Assembly (NCBI RefSeq): GCF_945605565.1
Contig: NZ_OX216966.1
Coordinates: 5,014,001-5,078,000, forward strand
Origin: Paenibacillus dendritiformis
Lineage (GTDB): Bacteria; Bacillota; Bacilli; Paenibacillales; Paenibacillaceae
Reading direction: 5' to 3'
Length of the DNA stretch: 64,000 nt
The stretch's first letter is position 1, and each line of letters starts with the position of its first letter. Position numbers and translations under genes: made by a program. The notes under the pieces are model-generated. The model did not search any database, was not told where the DNA came from, and saw only the letters and a list, made by a program, of their open reading frames with translations. Below, piece after piece: positions 8,848 through 19,014 of this stretch.

Positions 8848-9345
8848 ATGCAAGCTACTCTTCGTACATTGGGCATGATTATGTTAATAGGAGCTCTGGT
8901 GGCGTCGATCAGCCTTCCGGCATCGGCGGCCAAGAAGGAGGACCAGTCCCGGGCTGTGAAGCTCACACCCGAACCCGTCAGCGTTCTGGTCGTCGACAAG
9001 GACGACGAACCGATAACAGAGAACGGACTTCTGATCGACAGCAAAACCTATGTGCCCATCATGGATATCAGTGAAGCGTTCCAGTTCAAGGTCCGGTGGG
9101 AAGCCATCAGCCACACCGTATATATCGATGGCCCCGAGGATAATATCGCCTGGAACTCGCTTACCAATAAGATGAAAGTCAACGGCAAGGACACGAAGCT
9201 GACCACGCTTCCCAAAGTGATCAAAGGCAAGACCTATGTGCCGATTCAGCTGCTGCACGACGTATTTCTGTTCGACTTCACCTGGGAAGGCAAGTCAAGA
9301 ACCGTTACGCTCTGGTATGAACCGCAGCCTTATTATTCCGAATAA
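8848..9345 (+). CDS. Secreted protein with copper-amine-oxidase N-terminal-like domain
   Basis: 165 residues from ATG 8848, picked because AAAGGAGGT stands 10 bases upstream. Residues 1-25 are a signal peptide (hydrophobic run ending ASA/A). The rest matches the stalk-like domain named after copper amine oxidase N-termini: paired KTYVPIMDISEAF and KTYVPIQLLHDVF segments, each followed by a W and a TV strand. In Paenibacillaceae such domains are common in cell-surface proteins; no catalytic part is present. Single gene with a strong terminator after it. Confidence 0.8.
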   Translation: MQATLRTLGMIMLIGALVASISLPASAAKKEDQSRAVKLTPEPVSVLVVDKDDEPITENGLLIDSKTYVPIMDISEAFQFKVRWEAISHTVYIDGPEDNIAWNSLTNKMKVNGKDTKLTTLPKVIKGKTYVPIQLLHDVFLFDFTWEGKSRTVTLWYEPQPYYSE

Positions 9346-9380
9346 TCCGTATGCCGCCGACAGCAGGACGGCGGACGCAG

Positions 9381-9413
9381 AACAGGACCGGACTCTTCCG
9401 GTCCTGTTTTTTT
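9381..9413 (+). terminator. Intrinsic terminator after the small secreted protein gene
   Basis: 11-bp stem ACAGGACCGGA/TCCGGTCCTGT with a three-base loop, followed by seven T. It closes the plus-strand gene ending at 9345. Confidence 0.9.
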
Positions 9414-9644
9414 GGCGTGCTCTTCCTGACATGAACCGAAAGACCCGCTTCTGCCGCCGCTCCAGGCCGGGAATCAGCGCTTTCCATGACATTCTTCATG
9501 AAAATTTATCGCAAATGGGAATAAATAGAGACGAGTTGGCATGTTTATAGAATGATAGGGTATACACCGATGGCCGCATCGCTTCCGCTTCATCGTCTTG
9601 CCGCTGGCCAGGTGGACCACTTCATACCAAGAGAGGGGTACGCT

Positions 9645-11357
9645 ATGCGAATGAGACGTAAATCCATGCTGGCCGTGCTGACACTATTACTCGCTGTAAG
9701 CGCTTTTTTGAGTGCCTGCGGGAGCAGCGGCCAAGACACCAACTCTTCCTCGCCTCCGGGAACGAACAACGAAAAGCCCGCAGAACCAGCACCTGGCGGC
9801 GGCAAGACCGAAGCGCCGAAAGAGCAAGTCTTCCGCTTCAATCTGCACTCCAACCCGCCGACGCTCGATCCCGGACTGTCGCAGGACACGGTAGCGCACG
9901 CCGTGCTCAACGGACTGTTCGAAGGGCTGACGCGGAGCAACGAAAACGGCGAGGCGATCCCGGGAACAGCAGAAAAATGGGAAATCTCCCCGGACGGCCT
10001 CAAGTACACCTTCCATTTGCGGAAGGACGCGAAATGGTCGAACGGCGATCCCGTGACGGCGGAAGACTTCGAGTTCTCCTGGAAGCGGGTGCTTGATCCG
10101 AAGACCGAGCCGGCGCCGCCGTACGCCTACCAGCTGTACTATATCAAGGGCGCAGAGGCATACAACACCGGACAGAGCACCGATCCGAACTCGGTAGCCA
10201 TCAAGGCTGTCGATGCCAACACGCTCGAGGTCGAGCTGGAGCATTCCACTCCGTATTTTTTAAGCCTGCTTTCTTTTCAGACCTATTTCCCGGTTCATTC
10301 CTCCGTCAAAGACAATCCAAAATGGGCATCTGAGGCGAGCACCATTGTTTCGAACGGTCCGTTCAAAATCAGCGAATGGAAGCAGCAAAGCTCGCTGGAG
10401 ATGGTGAAAAATGAGCATTACTACGGCAAGGATGAAATTAAATTCACCAAGGTGCAGATGTCCATGGTCGCCGATTCGGGATCGGAGCTGAACATGTACG
10501 AGACCGACCAGATTGATTATGCCGGCATGCCGACCGGACGCGTTCCGAATGAGCAAATTCCGATCTTGAAGGAAACGAAGCCGGACGAACTGGAGATCAA
10601 GGGCATTGCCTCCAGCTACTACTACTTGTTCAATAACCAACAAGAGCCGTTCAACAACGTCAACATCCGCAAAGCGCTGTCAATGGCGATCGACCGCCAG
10701 CTGATTGTCGACAAGGTGACTCTCGGCGGACAGTTGCCTGCATTCGGGATCGTTCCTCCGGGAATCGCGGGCGAGAAGGACGAATTCCGCAACGAACACA
10801 AGGACGATTATTTCACAGAAAATATAGAGGAAGCGAAGGCATTGCTGGAGAAGGGGCTCAGCGAGCTGGGACTATCCGCCATGCCTGAAATTACGCTCGC
10901 GTACAATACCGATGAGAGCCACAAAAAGGTGGCCGAGGCCGTCGCCGACATGTGGAGCAAAAATCTCGGCATCAAAGTGAAAATTGAGAATCAGGAATGG
11001 GGCGTCTTCCTGAAGAACCGGACCGCGCTCAACTATCAGATGGCCAGGGCCGGATGGACGACCGACTACAACGACCCGATGTCCTTCATCGATCTGTACA
11101 TGACCGGAAGCGGCAACAACGACATTGGTTACAGCAATCCGGAATTCGACAAGCTCGTCCGGGAGGCGAAGCGAGCATTGGATAACAAGGAGCGGATGGA
11201 ATTGATGGCGCAGGCGGAACGCATGCTGATCGAGCAGGATCAGGCCATTATTCCGCTGTACTACTATACGAGCGTCGGGTTGAAGAAGCCGTACCTCAAG
11301 AACGTGTTTATCGACTATCAGGGAATGCTCAACTACAGCCGGGGTTATTTCGAATAA
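9645..11357 (+). CDS. oppA: Oligopeptide ABC transporter, substrate-binding lipoprotein
   Basis: 570 residues, the family's usual size. A lipoprotein signal peptide ends in LSAC (Cys25). The SBP_bac_5 fold is recognisable from NPPTLDPGLSQD, GLKYTFHLRKDAKWSNGDPV, and NVNIRKALSMAIDRQLIV. ATG 9645 follows GAGAGGGG. It captures peptides outside the cell for the OppBCDF genes that follow. The 124-base gap to oppB is typical of a strongly expressed binding protein with partial read-through. Peptide or dipeptide specificity cannot be fixed from sequence. Confidence 0.93.
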   Translation: MRMRRKSMLAVLTLLLAVSAFLSACGSSGQDTNSSSPPGTNNEKPAEPAPGGGKTEAPKEQVFRFNLHSNPPTLDPGLSQDTVAHAVLNGLFEGLTRSNENGEAIPGTAEKWEISPDGLKYTFHLRKDAKWSNGDPVTAEDFEFSWKRVLDPKTEPAPPYAYQLYYIKGAEAYNTGQSTDPNSVAIKAVDANTLEVELEHSTPYFLSLLSFQTYFPVHSSVKDNPKWASEASTIVSNGPFKISEWKQQSSLEMVKNEHYYGKDEIKFTKVQMSMVADSGSELNMYETDQIDYAGMPTGRVPNEQIPILKETKPDELEIKGIASSYYYLFNNQQEPFNNVNIRKALSMAIDRQLIVDKVTLGGQLPAFGIVPPGIAGEKDEFRNEHKDDYFTENIEEAKALLEKGLSELGLSAMPEITLAYNTDESHKKVAEAVADMWSKNLGIKVKIENQEWGVFLKNRTALNYQMARAGWTTDYNDPMSFIDLYMTGSGNNDIGYSNPEFDKLVREAKRALDNKERMELMAQAERMLIEQDQAIIPLYYYTSVGLKKPYLKNVFIDYQGMLNYSRGYFE

Positions 11358-11481
11358 CGGCGCTGCTCGCGCTCTCCCGGTATGAAGTCCGTCCGGGATG
11401 CACTTGGCCAATTGCCGGTGCGTCCCGCTTCTTCATATCCCGTGCGGAATGAATGAACCTGACTAGGAGGAGGATGCATCC

Positions 11482-12420
11482 ATGATTCGGTATTCCCTGA
11501 CCAAGCTGTTCTATCTCATCCTATCGCTGTGGGTGCTGGCTTCCGTCACATTTTTGCTCATGAAGGCCATTCCCGGCGATCCATTTATGTCGGAAAAAGC
11601 GGTTCCACCGGAAATTCGTGCCCGTCTGATGGCCCAATATGGGCTGGATAAACCGCTGTATGAGCAATATTTCGTATACTTGTCCAACTTGGCGAAAGGC
11701 GATCTGGGGATTTCGATGAAAATGATGGACCGCGAAGTCGGCCAGACGATTCGCGATGCCTTCCCCTACTCCCTGAAGCTCGGCGTCGTCTCCATTATCG
11801 TCTCCGTCGTTATCGGCGTCAGTCTGGGCATGATTGCAGCGCTGCGGCATCGCAAGCTGCTCGACTCCGCCTCGATGGTCATCGCCGTTCTGGGCGTATC
11901 GGTCCCCAGCTTCGTGCTGGCCTCCTTCTTCCAATATATTTTCGGCGTGAAGCTGAAATGGCTGCATGTCGTCGGTCTGAACGGTCCGCTTGATTACATC
12001 ATGCCGACCCTGGCGCTCTCCGCCCTGCCTATCGCCTTCATCGCGCGCCTGACGCGCTCGAACATGCTGGAAGTCTTGACGGCCGATTATATTAAGACCG
12101 CCAAGGCCAAAGGCTTATCCCGCGGCGCCATTATCCGACGGCATGTGCTGCGCAACGGCATTCTGCCCGTCGTCACCTACCTCGGTCCGCTCACGGCCAA
12201 CGTCGTGACGGGATCCTTTATCATTGAACAAATTTTCGGAATCGGGGGACTCGGCAAAATATTCGTCACGAGCATCAGCAACCGCGACTACTCGCTCATT
12301 ATGGGCATTACCCTATTCTACGGACTTATTCTGATGTGCGCCCGCTTCATCACCGACATCGCGTACGGATTGATCGATCCCCGCATCACTCTTGCCACGA
12401 GAAAGGAGAAGGCCGCATGA
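11482..12420 (+). CDS. oppB: Oligopeptide ABC transporter permease OppB-like
   Basis: 312 residues. N-terminal TM followed by the family motif IPGDPF, and the EAA loop region with KTAKAKGLSRGAIIRRHVLRNG. About six membrane spans. GAGGAGG is eight bases before the ATG. Its end overlaps the oppC start as ATGA. Forms the peptide channel with OppC. Confidence 0.94.
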   Translation: MIRYSLTKLFYLILSLWVLASVTFLLMKAIPGDPFMSEKAVPPEIRARLMAQYGLDKPLYEQYFVYLSNLAKGDLGISMKMMDREVGQTIRDAFPYSLKLGVVSIIVSVVIGVSLGMIAALRHRKLLDSASMVIAVLGVSVPSFVLASFFQYIFGVKLKWLHVVGLNGPLDYIMPTLALSALPIAFIARLTRSNMLEVLTADYIKTAKAKGLSRGAIIRRHVLRNGILPVVTYLGPLTANVVTGSFIIEQIFGIGGLGKIFVTSISNRDYSLIMGITLFYGLILMCARFITDIAYGLIDPRITLATRKEKAA

Positions 12421-13364
12421 CCATGTTCCATTCCTCCCCTGCCGAAGAACGCCCCCTTGCCCCGGAAGATTTCCGGAAGGCGAACGTCAGCGAACATGCG
12501 GCGGAAGCGATCGAACAGGAAAGCATATCCGCATGGCGCGACGCCTGGCTGCGGCTGCGCAGCAACCGGGTCGCCATGACGGGCCTTGTCTTCTTGCTGC
12601 TCATCATCCTCATGGCCATCATCGGTCCGGTGCTGACGCCTTACGATTACTACTCCAATAATCTGGAGAAGACGAATCTGCCGCCTTCCGCCGAGCATTG
12701 GTTCGGCACGGACGATCTCGGCCGCGACATGTTCGCCCGCACGTGGATGGGGGCCCGCATCTCGCTTACCGTCGGCTTCTCCGCCGCGGCTATCAATCTC
12801 GTCATCGGCGTCATCTACGGCGGCATTATGGGCTATATCGGCGGCCGGCTCGACGAGGTGATGAACAAAATTTCCGAAATTATTTATTCCATTCCAGATC
12901 TGCTGGTGGCGATTCTGCTCGTTGTCGTCTTCGAACCGAGCCTGGGCACGATTATTTTGGCGCTGTGCGTGACCGGCTGGATCAATATGTCCTGGATCGT
13001 GCGCGGGCAGATGATGCAGCTCAAAAACCAGGAATATGCCCTCGCTTCCCGTTCCTTGGGCTCGTCGGGCATGCGCATTCTGTTCCGGCACCTCCTGCCG
13101 AACGCCATGGGTCCGATTATCGTCACCTTGACCTTGGCGGTGCCGGCAGCCATCTTCAGCGAAGCGGTGCTGAGCTTCCTCGGGCTGGGCGTGCAATCGC
13201 CGGCCGCATCCTGGGGGACGATGATTAACGACGCGCTCAAGGCCATGATCATTCATCCTTGGCGCCTTGCCTTCCCTGCGCTGTTCATCAGCTTGATGAT
13301 GCTGTGCTTCAATCTGTTCGGCGACGGGCTGCGCGATGCGCTCGATCCGAAGATGAAAAAATAA
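12417..13364 (+). CDS. oppC: Oligopeptide ABC transporter permease OppC-like
   Basis: 315 residues from ATG 12417, which overlaps the oppB stop and has GAAAGGAGAAG before it; the longer frame upstream is a shadow of oppB. Contains HWFGTDDLGRDMFAR, the hallmark of DppC/OppC proteins, and the EAA loop near SRSLGSSGMRILFRHLLPN. A cytoplasmic N-terminal tail of about 55 residues precedes TM1. Confidence 0.94.
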   Translation: MTMFHSSPAEERPLAPEDFRKANVSEHAAEAIEQESISAWRDAWLRLRSNRVAMTGLVFLLLIILMAIIGPVLTPYDYYSNNLEKTNLPPSAEHWFGTDDLGRDMFARTWMGARISLTVGFSAAAINLVIGVIYGGIMGYIGGRLDEVMNKISEIIYSIPDLLVAILLVVVFEPSLGTIILALCVTGWINMSWIVRGQMMQLKNQEYALASRSLGSSGMRILFRHLLPNAMGPIIVTLTLAVPAAIFSEAVLSFLGLGVQSPAASWGTMINDALKAMIIHPWRLAFPALFISLMMLCFNLFGDGLRDALDPKMKK

Positions 13365-13383
13365 GGACAAGGAGGGTTCGCCC

Positions 13384-14372
13384 ATGCAGCGCTTGTTAGA
13401 AGTTCAAGATCTCCATGTCTCCTTCCATGTCCGCGGCGGCGAGGTGCAAGCCGTGCGCGGCATCGGATTCCATGTCCAGCCCGGCGAGGCCGTCGCCATC
13501 GTCGGCGAATCCGGCTGCGGCAAGAGCGTGACCGCCCAAGCAATCATGCGTCTACTGCCGCATCCTCCCGCCCGCATTCATCAAGGGATAATCCGGTTCC
13601 AGGGGAAAGATCTGCTGCGCGTGAAGGAGCGGGAAATGCAATCCATTCGGGGCAAAGATATCGGGATGATCTTCCAGGATCCGATGACATCGCTCAATCC
13701 GACGATGACGATCGGCCGCCAGATTACCGAGGTGCTGACGAAGCATCAGCGCATGGCACCGCAGGAAGCCAAGCGGCGGGCCATCGAGATGCTGGAGATG
13801 GTCGGCATCCCCCACCCGGCCACGCGCTTCTCCCAATATCCGCATGAGTTCTCCGGCGGCATGAGGCAGCGGGCCATGATCGCCATTGCCTTGGCCTGCC
13901 GCCCGGCGCTGCTCATCGCAGACGAGCCGACGACGGCGCTCGACGTCACGATTCAAGCCCAGATTCTGCGCGTGCTCAAGCATCTGCAGCGGGATTTCGG
14001 AACCTCGATCATTCTGATTACACACGATCTAGGCATCGTGGCGGATCTATGCGATCGCGTCATCGTCATGTATGCGGGCCAAATCGTCGAGACCGGAACG
14101 AAGCGGGACATATTCAAGCAGCCGAAGCATCCGTATACCCGAGGGCTGCTGCGTTCCCTGCCGCGGATCGATCAGAGTAAGGATGAGCCGCTCGTGCCGA
14201 TTTACGGCACGCCGCCCGATCTGGCCAAGCCGCCGGACGGCTGCCCGTTCTGGGCCCGCTGCAACGACGCGATGCGCGTCTGCCAAGAACGGCAGCCGAA
14301 ATCGACTGCCATCAGCGGAACCCACAGCGCGAGCTGCTGGCTGCTGCATCCGCTGGCACGGGAGGTGGCCCG

Positions 14373-14376
<4 letters not shown>
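13384..14376 (+). CDS. oppD: Oligopeptide ABC transporter ATPase OppD-like
   Basis: 330 residues. Walker A GESGCGKS at 41-48, signature FSGGMRQR, Walker [13 protein letters not shown], and the oligopeptide-type C-terminal domain with the Cys motif CPFWARC...C near the end, which in some members binds an iron-sulfur cluster. RBS AAGGAGGG. Overlaps oppF by four bases. Confidence 0.95.
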
Positions 14377-15332
<956 letters not shown>

Positions 15333-15411
15333 TCCGTCCGCGGGCCGTGCAGGAGACAGAGCAGAAGATACAATAGAAGATATAGTAGAAGCTACGGCAA
15401 AAGATACGCCA

Positions 15412-15440
15412 GGAGGCCGAACGCTATCCGTTCAGCCTCC
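15412..15440 (+). terminator. Possible weak hairpin after the opp operon
   Basis: GGAGGCcGAACG and CGTTCaGCCTCC can pair with a four-base loop and one mismatch. The run of T usual for an intrinsic terminator is missing, so it may only slow polymerase or protect the 3' end. Just upstream are imperfect GAAGATA-type short repeats. Confidence 0.35.
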
Positions 15441-15592
15441 CCTGCTGCGCGATCCGCATCATCCCGCTCCGGCTTGCGAGGCCGACTGCTCCCGCCATCA
15501 TCGGCTGATACGCTTTGTTCCACGCGGCATCCAGCGGACAAGCCAATGATCGGCATTCTAGTAGAACCAGATCTCCTCCTCGCCCGCCGCGT

Positions 15593-16279
15593 TCATGCTT
15601 GGAGCAAATAAGAAGACAACTGAAACAGATCGCTGCAGATGAACCGGGTATGGGGAAATCTGCCCAGCTTGTTCTTCCGGTTCAGCCAGACGGTATCGAT
15701 TCCGACATTCGTTGCGCCCCCCACATCGCCGCTCAAGGAATCTCCGATATGTAACACATCTTCCCGCTTTACGCCGAACTGGTCCAGAGCGCAGCGGAAC
15801 ATCTCCGGCCGCGGCTTGTAGGCGCGGACATCCTCGCTCGTAATGACCCCGTCCACCTGCAAATCATGCAGGCGCAGAGCCGCCTCGATATCGGCCCGAT
15901 CCGTATTCGACAAAATATAGACCGGATAGGATTGGCGGGCCTGTTCCACGAACCGTCTCGCATCCTCGTACAGGTTCGGCTGCTCCCAGTTGGCGTACTG
16001 AAGCGCCAGCAGATCGTCCGGCCGGCTGAACGAATCAAAATAAATCAGCGTCTCGGCCAGGCATTCCCACGCGAGCTGGCGCTGGCTCTGGTAAGCGCTG
16101 CCGTAGCTATCGAGAAGCAGCCTGGACAAGCTCTGCCACCAGTAAGTGCCAATCTCCTGCAGGCTGCATTCCCGGCGCGAATTCACCTGGATATTGCGGA
16201 ATACAATCTGCAAAATGTTCTCATCTTCCCATACCAACGTTCCATAGAAGTTAATAAAAAGGGCCTTGTACTTCGCCAT
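15593..16279 (-). CDS. HAD-superfamily hydrolase-like protein with Asn in place of the nucleophile Asp
   Basis: 228 residues. HAD motifs II to IV are intact: YILSNTD (motif II Ser), the Lys in RAYKPRPEMF, and HIGDSLSGDVGGA. Motif I, however, reads FINFYGTLV where the family has FDFYGTLV, so the catalytic Asp is Asn (codon AAC). The cap region at about 20-90 is of the dehalogenase/phosphatase C1 type. Start ATG 16279 lies downstream of a GGGGATGGG stretch. The protein may be inactive, or deamidation could restore an Asp. It stands alone between the opp operon and a divergent pyruvyl transferase gene. Confidence 0.82.
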   Translation of the reverse strand: MAKYKALFINFYGTLVWEDENILQIVFRNIQVNSRRECSLQEIGTYWWQSLSRLLLDSYGSAYQSQRQLAWECLAETLIYFDSFSRPDDLLALQYANWEQPNLYEDARRFVEQARQSYPVYILSNTDRADIEAALRLHDLQVDGVITSEDVRAYKPRPEMFRCALDQFGVKREDVLHIGDSLSGDVGGATNVGIDTVWLNRKNKLGRFPHTRFICSDLFQLSSYLLQA

Positions 16280-16414
16280 GACGTCCCATCCCCTTATCCG
16301 TATGACTTCCGGCCGATGTTCCGTATGAAGGCGCCTCGCCTGTACCTGCCCGCACGTTCCGGGCCGGACTGCCTGCGCTGCACACTCCTGTCGAGAAGCG
16401 TCGAGAATACTTTC

Positions 16415-16420
16415 AGTATA
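16415..16420 (-). promoter_or_regulatory. Possible extended -10 promoter of the HAD-like gene
   Basis: On the minus strand TGCTATACT forms an extended -10 about 135 bases before the start. The -35 position is poor. The rest of 16280-16733 shows no gene; both flanking genes point away from it, so it is a divergent promoter region. Confidence 0.35.
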
Positions 16421-16733
16421 GCAAACCTGTTTCGCAATAAGAGAGTCATTTCCTGAAAAAGGGACTTGGGGCCTCCCGGATAGGCTGACTGAACTAGGAA
16501 TGCGAGGCAACTCTTCATTCAAATGCCTTGCGCCCCACCACGAAAATGAGCCGGCGCGGCAAGCAAGCGGCATGGCAAATAATGATTTTGCGCAACAAAA
16601 GGCGAAGGCGGAATCTCGATTCTATCAATCGCGCATATGGTAGAGAGGATGGCGTCAAGCAACAGCCAGCTCAACCGCGATCGCTTTTCGGGCTGGGCTG
16701 GCCGGTTCATTTTGAAATAGAGGAGGTGCAATG

Positions 16734-17756
16734 ATGCAAATTGCGGTATGCGGATATTACGGGATGGGGAACTTCGGTGACGATTTATGCTTGCGGACGC
16801 TGCAGAAGCGGTTCGACAGGCATGCCGTCTACCCCTGGCTGCCGCAAATGAGCCCGGATGATACCGATGCCGTCATCATCGGAGGCGGAGATCTGATTAC
16901 GCCGTATGCCTTCAACCCTTATTACTTCCCGGCGGCGCTGCGCAATCATCCGACCTGGGTGTACGGCGTCGGCATTGTCGATGCTTATCCGGAAGAAACC
17001 TGGCCGGAAGATCAGCTCAATCGGTACCGGGAACGGATACAGCGGGCCAAAAAGGCCGTATTCCGCGACGCCCATTCGCTCGCTATCGCTTCCCGGGCCG
17101 GATTGCACCCGTATCCGACGATGGCGCCGGACATCGCTTTCGGCTATCAAGAACCCCGCTTCCCCGTGAAGCGGTTGTCCGACAGGCCCACGATCGGCAT
17201 CGTCGTATTCGCCTATTCCTCCTTCCCGTTCGAAGCAATGCTGCGGCTCTTCCTTCGGTTGTCCAGCCAAGGCTTCCATCTCGCCCTCATTCCCGTCACC
17301 AATCATCCGACTAATGCCTTCTCCGACTTCGACATGTGCAATCGGCTGTACCAAGCCATGAAGGCTCGCGATCCCCGCGCCTCCGTCGAATCGCTGCCGC
17401 TGCTCATGGAGCTGGACGTCGCCTACAGCCTCATCCAGTCCATGGATATGCTGATCTCCTACAAGCTCCATCCTTCCCTCGCCGCGCTGCGCGCCGGGAA
17501 GCCCGTGTTCGCCTTCAGCACGATGAGCAAGATCCGCAGCCTGCTCAGGCAGTTCGGCATGGAGGAATATGTCTGCTCCTATCAGGAGCCGGAAGAAGTC
17601 TATTGGCCGCGAATCGAGGACTTCCTCGAACACGGCCAGGCCAAGGCGCAAGCGGCGCTGCCCCGCATTCGCCAAGCCGAACGAGAGAGTGTGCGCCAGC
17701 TTCGCCGCCTGAAGGCGGATATAGAGCAGCAATGCCCGCAGCATCGCCGGTACTGA
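16734..17756 (+). CDS. Polysaccharide pyruvyl transferase family protein
   Basis: 340 residues. Starts MQIAVCGYYGMGNFGDDL, the glycine-rich N-terminal motif of this family (compare CsaB and WcaK), then DAVIIGGGDLI and a C-terminal SYKLHPSLAALRAGKPVFAF motif with the conserved His. Members transfer pyruvate from PEP to a sugar of a cell-wall polymer, which can anchor S-layer proteins. Two ATGs stand side by side (16731, 16734); the second is seven bases from AGGAGG and is preferred. A neighbouring glycan operon is not seen, so the acceptor is unknown. Confidence 0.85.
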   Translation: MQIAVCGYYGMGNFGDDLCLRTLQKRFDRHAVYPWLPQMSPDDTDAVIIGGGDLITPYAFNPYYFPAALRNHPTWVYGVGIVDAYPEETWPEDQLNRYRERIQRAKKAVFRDAHSLAIASRAGLHPYPTMAPDIAFGYQEPRFPVKRLSDRPTIGIVVFAYSSFPFEAMLRLFLRLSSQGFHLALIPVTNHPTNAFSDFDMCNRLYQAMKARDPRASVESLPLLMELDVAYSLIQSMDMLISYKLHPSLAALRAGKPVFAFSTMSKIRSLLRQFGMEEYVCSYQEPEEVYWPRIEDFLEHGQAKAQAALPRIRQAERESVRQLRRLKADIEQQCPQHRRY

Positions 17757-17797
17757 TGGCCGTCTGAACATATTGATCGTGGAGAGGAGGAAGGAAG

Positions 17798-18085
17798 ATG
17801 TCGTTATGGTTCGGATACGGCCGGCTTGAAAGAAAGGTTCGTCATCTGGAGGAAAAAGTGGAGGAGTTGGCTCGCGGAATAGACGAAGTAGCTTCGGGGG
17901 TCGTGCCTAACCAAGAATTAAGGCGGTTCCTGGAGTTCAAAGTGGGGACGGAGATCGTGGTCTGTACCCCAAGCGCTGCGGTGCGGGGCGTACTTCTCAG
18001 CGTAGGCTCCGGCGTGCTGCAGCTAAGGGAGACTGCCGGCGCTCGCGCGATCATTCCGTTTGCCAAAGTGACGTATGTCCAATAA
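17798..18085 (+). CDS. Small protein with coiled coil and Sm-like beta domain
   Basis: 95 residues. Residues 8-32 form a charged coiled coil (LERKVRHLEEKVEELA). Residues 45-95 look like a small five-strand barrel (VGTEIVVCTPSAAVRGVLLS...IIPFAKVTYVQ), as in DUF2642-type proteins of spore formers. ATG follows GGAGGAAGG. The next gene encodes the same kind of barrel without the coil. Function not known; a spore-coat or cytoplasmic scaffold role is only a guess. Confidence 0.65.
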   Translation: MSLWFGYGRLERKVRHLEEKVEELARGIDEVASGVVPNQELRRFLEFKVGTEIVVCTPSAAVRGVLLSVGSGVLQLRETAGARAIIPFAKVTYVQ

Positions 18086-18112
18086 TCGACAAGAAGAGAG
18101 GAGACTTTCGCG

Positions 18113-18319
18113 ATGAACTTTCGCCAACTGTTGCGGGGGTATCTCGGGACGGTGGTCGAAATCATTACCGCTCATGGCGTGACGGCGGGGACGCTGCAAT
18201 CCGTCGGCAGTTCCACCCTCACCCTCAAGGTTCCGCCGATTCTGAACGGGCCTTCCGGGCAAACCGCCGCCATTCCGCTGCAATCGATCGAATTCGTCCG
18301 CATTCCTGCAGACGGATGA
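18113..18319 (+). CDS. Small Sm-like (DUF2642-type) protein
   Basis: 68 residues, LRGYLGTVVEIITAHGVTAG then PLQSIEFVRIP: the same strand pattern as the C-terminal half of the preceding gene, 27 bases upstream. Preceded by AGAGGAGA. The pair seems to be an old duplication within one operon. A GC-rich hairpin with a GGAA loop (18328-18349) follows. Confidence 0.6.
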   Translation: MNFRQLLRGYLGTVVEIITAHGVTAGTLQSVGSSTLTLKVPPILNGPSGQTAAIPLQSIEFVRIPADG

Positions 18320-18327
18320 TGACGCCG

Positions 18328-18349
18328 GGGCGCACGGGAACGTGCGCCC
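18328..18349 (+). terminator. GC-rich hairpin between convergent genes
   Basis: Perfect 9-bp stem GGGCGCACG/CGTGCGCCC closed by a GGAA tetraloop, just after the stop at 18319. No T-run follows, so termination is uncertain. Confidence 0.4.
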
Positions 18350-18428
18350 TGGCACTGCCGCTAAACGCTGTGGCCATTCCTCGGGTCCAGCGGCTGCCCG
18401 GCTCCCGGGTGCAAGGCGGTGGAGCCGC

Positions 18429-18683
18429 TTAACGGTGTCCTTGCACGGGGCGCTCCAGCGCGTACAGATCGTCTTCCAGAGCGGCCATCCGCTCGAGAAG
18501 CAGCTTCCTGGCATCCTGAACCGCCTGGTTATACAGATGCGGGCCTAATTCCTTGATCATAACATCAACGAGCTGCTCCGCTCCGATATCTCCAAGCTCC
18601 TCCGAGCGTTCTTCCGCAAAGTAATGCTTCACCTGCTCCATAATATGTTCCTTATGTTCTCTGGGCAGCTTAATCGGGTTCAT
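18429..18683 (-). CDS. DUF2164 family protein
   Basis: 84 residues beginning MNPIKLPREHKEHIMEQVKH, then YFAEERSEELGDIGAEQLVD and ELGPHLYNQAVQDARKLL, the whole DUF2164 pattern. AAGGAGGAA lies upstream of the ATG. Function of the family is unknown. Confidence 0.8.
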   Translation of the reverse strand: MNPIKLPREHKEHIMEQVKHYFAEERSEELGDIGAEQLVDVMIKELGPHLYNQAVQDARKLLLERMAALEDDLYALERPVQGHR

Positions 18684-18747
18684 GCCGTTCCTCCTTCATT
18701 CCCTGCGTTGAACTTGAAAAACTTGAATCAAAGCCATAGCCTGCGCG

Positions 18748-18939
18748 TCAGCGTTCCGGCGGATAGACCGGAGGCTGTCCCATCCGGCTCTGCTTCTCCC
18801 AAATAGACAAGTCCTGCCATCGGATTGCGCGGTGCAGCGCCCGGATAACCAGAATACTCACGTAGACGCCAAGGACGAACACCACCATATAGATCATAAG
18901 CGGGATAAATCCAAAAAATGAAATGAATCCGCTACCCAT
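18748..18939 (-). CDS. Small single-span membrane protein
   Basis: 63 residues from ATG 18939, set by GGGAGGTG upstream. Residues 5-33 are strongly hydrophobic (FGFIPLMIYMVVFVLGVYVSILVIRAL), followed by a short charged cytoplasmic tail ending PPVYPPER. No recognised family. Downstream of the DUF402 gene on the same strand. Confidence 0.6.
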   Translation of the reverse strand: MGSGFISFFGFIPLMIYMVVFVLGVYVSILVIRALHRAIRWQDLSIWEKQSRMGQPPVYPPER

Positions 18940-19014
18940 CGAACACACCTCCCTCAGCCATGATTCGGTCCTCCGCCTTCCCCGCCAGCCGCAGCCGGCA
19001 AGCATCCCTACCCC

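Noticed and set aside
12318-13385. 355-codon minus-strand frame
   Set aside because: Antisense to oppC; His/Gln-rich shadow.
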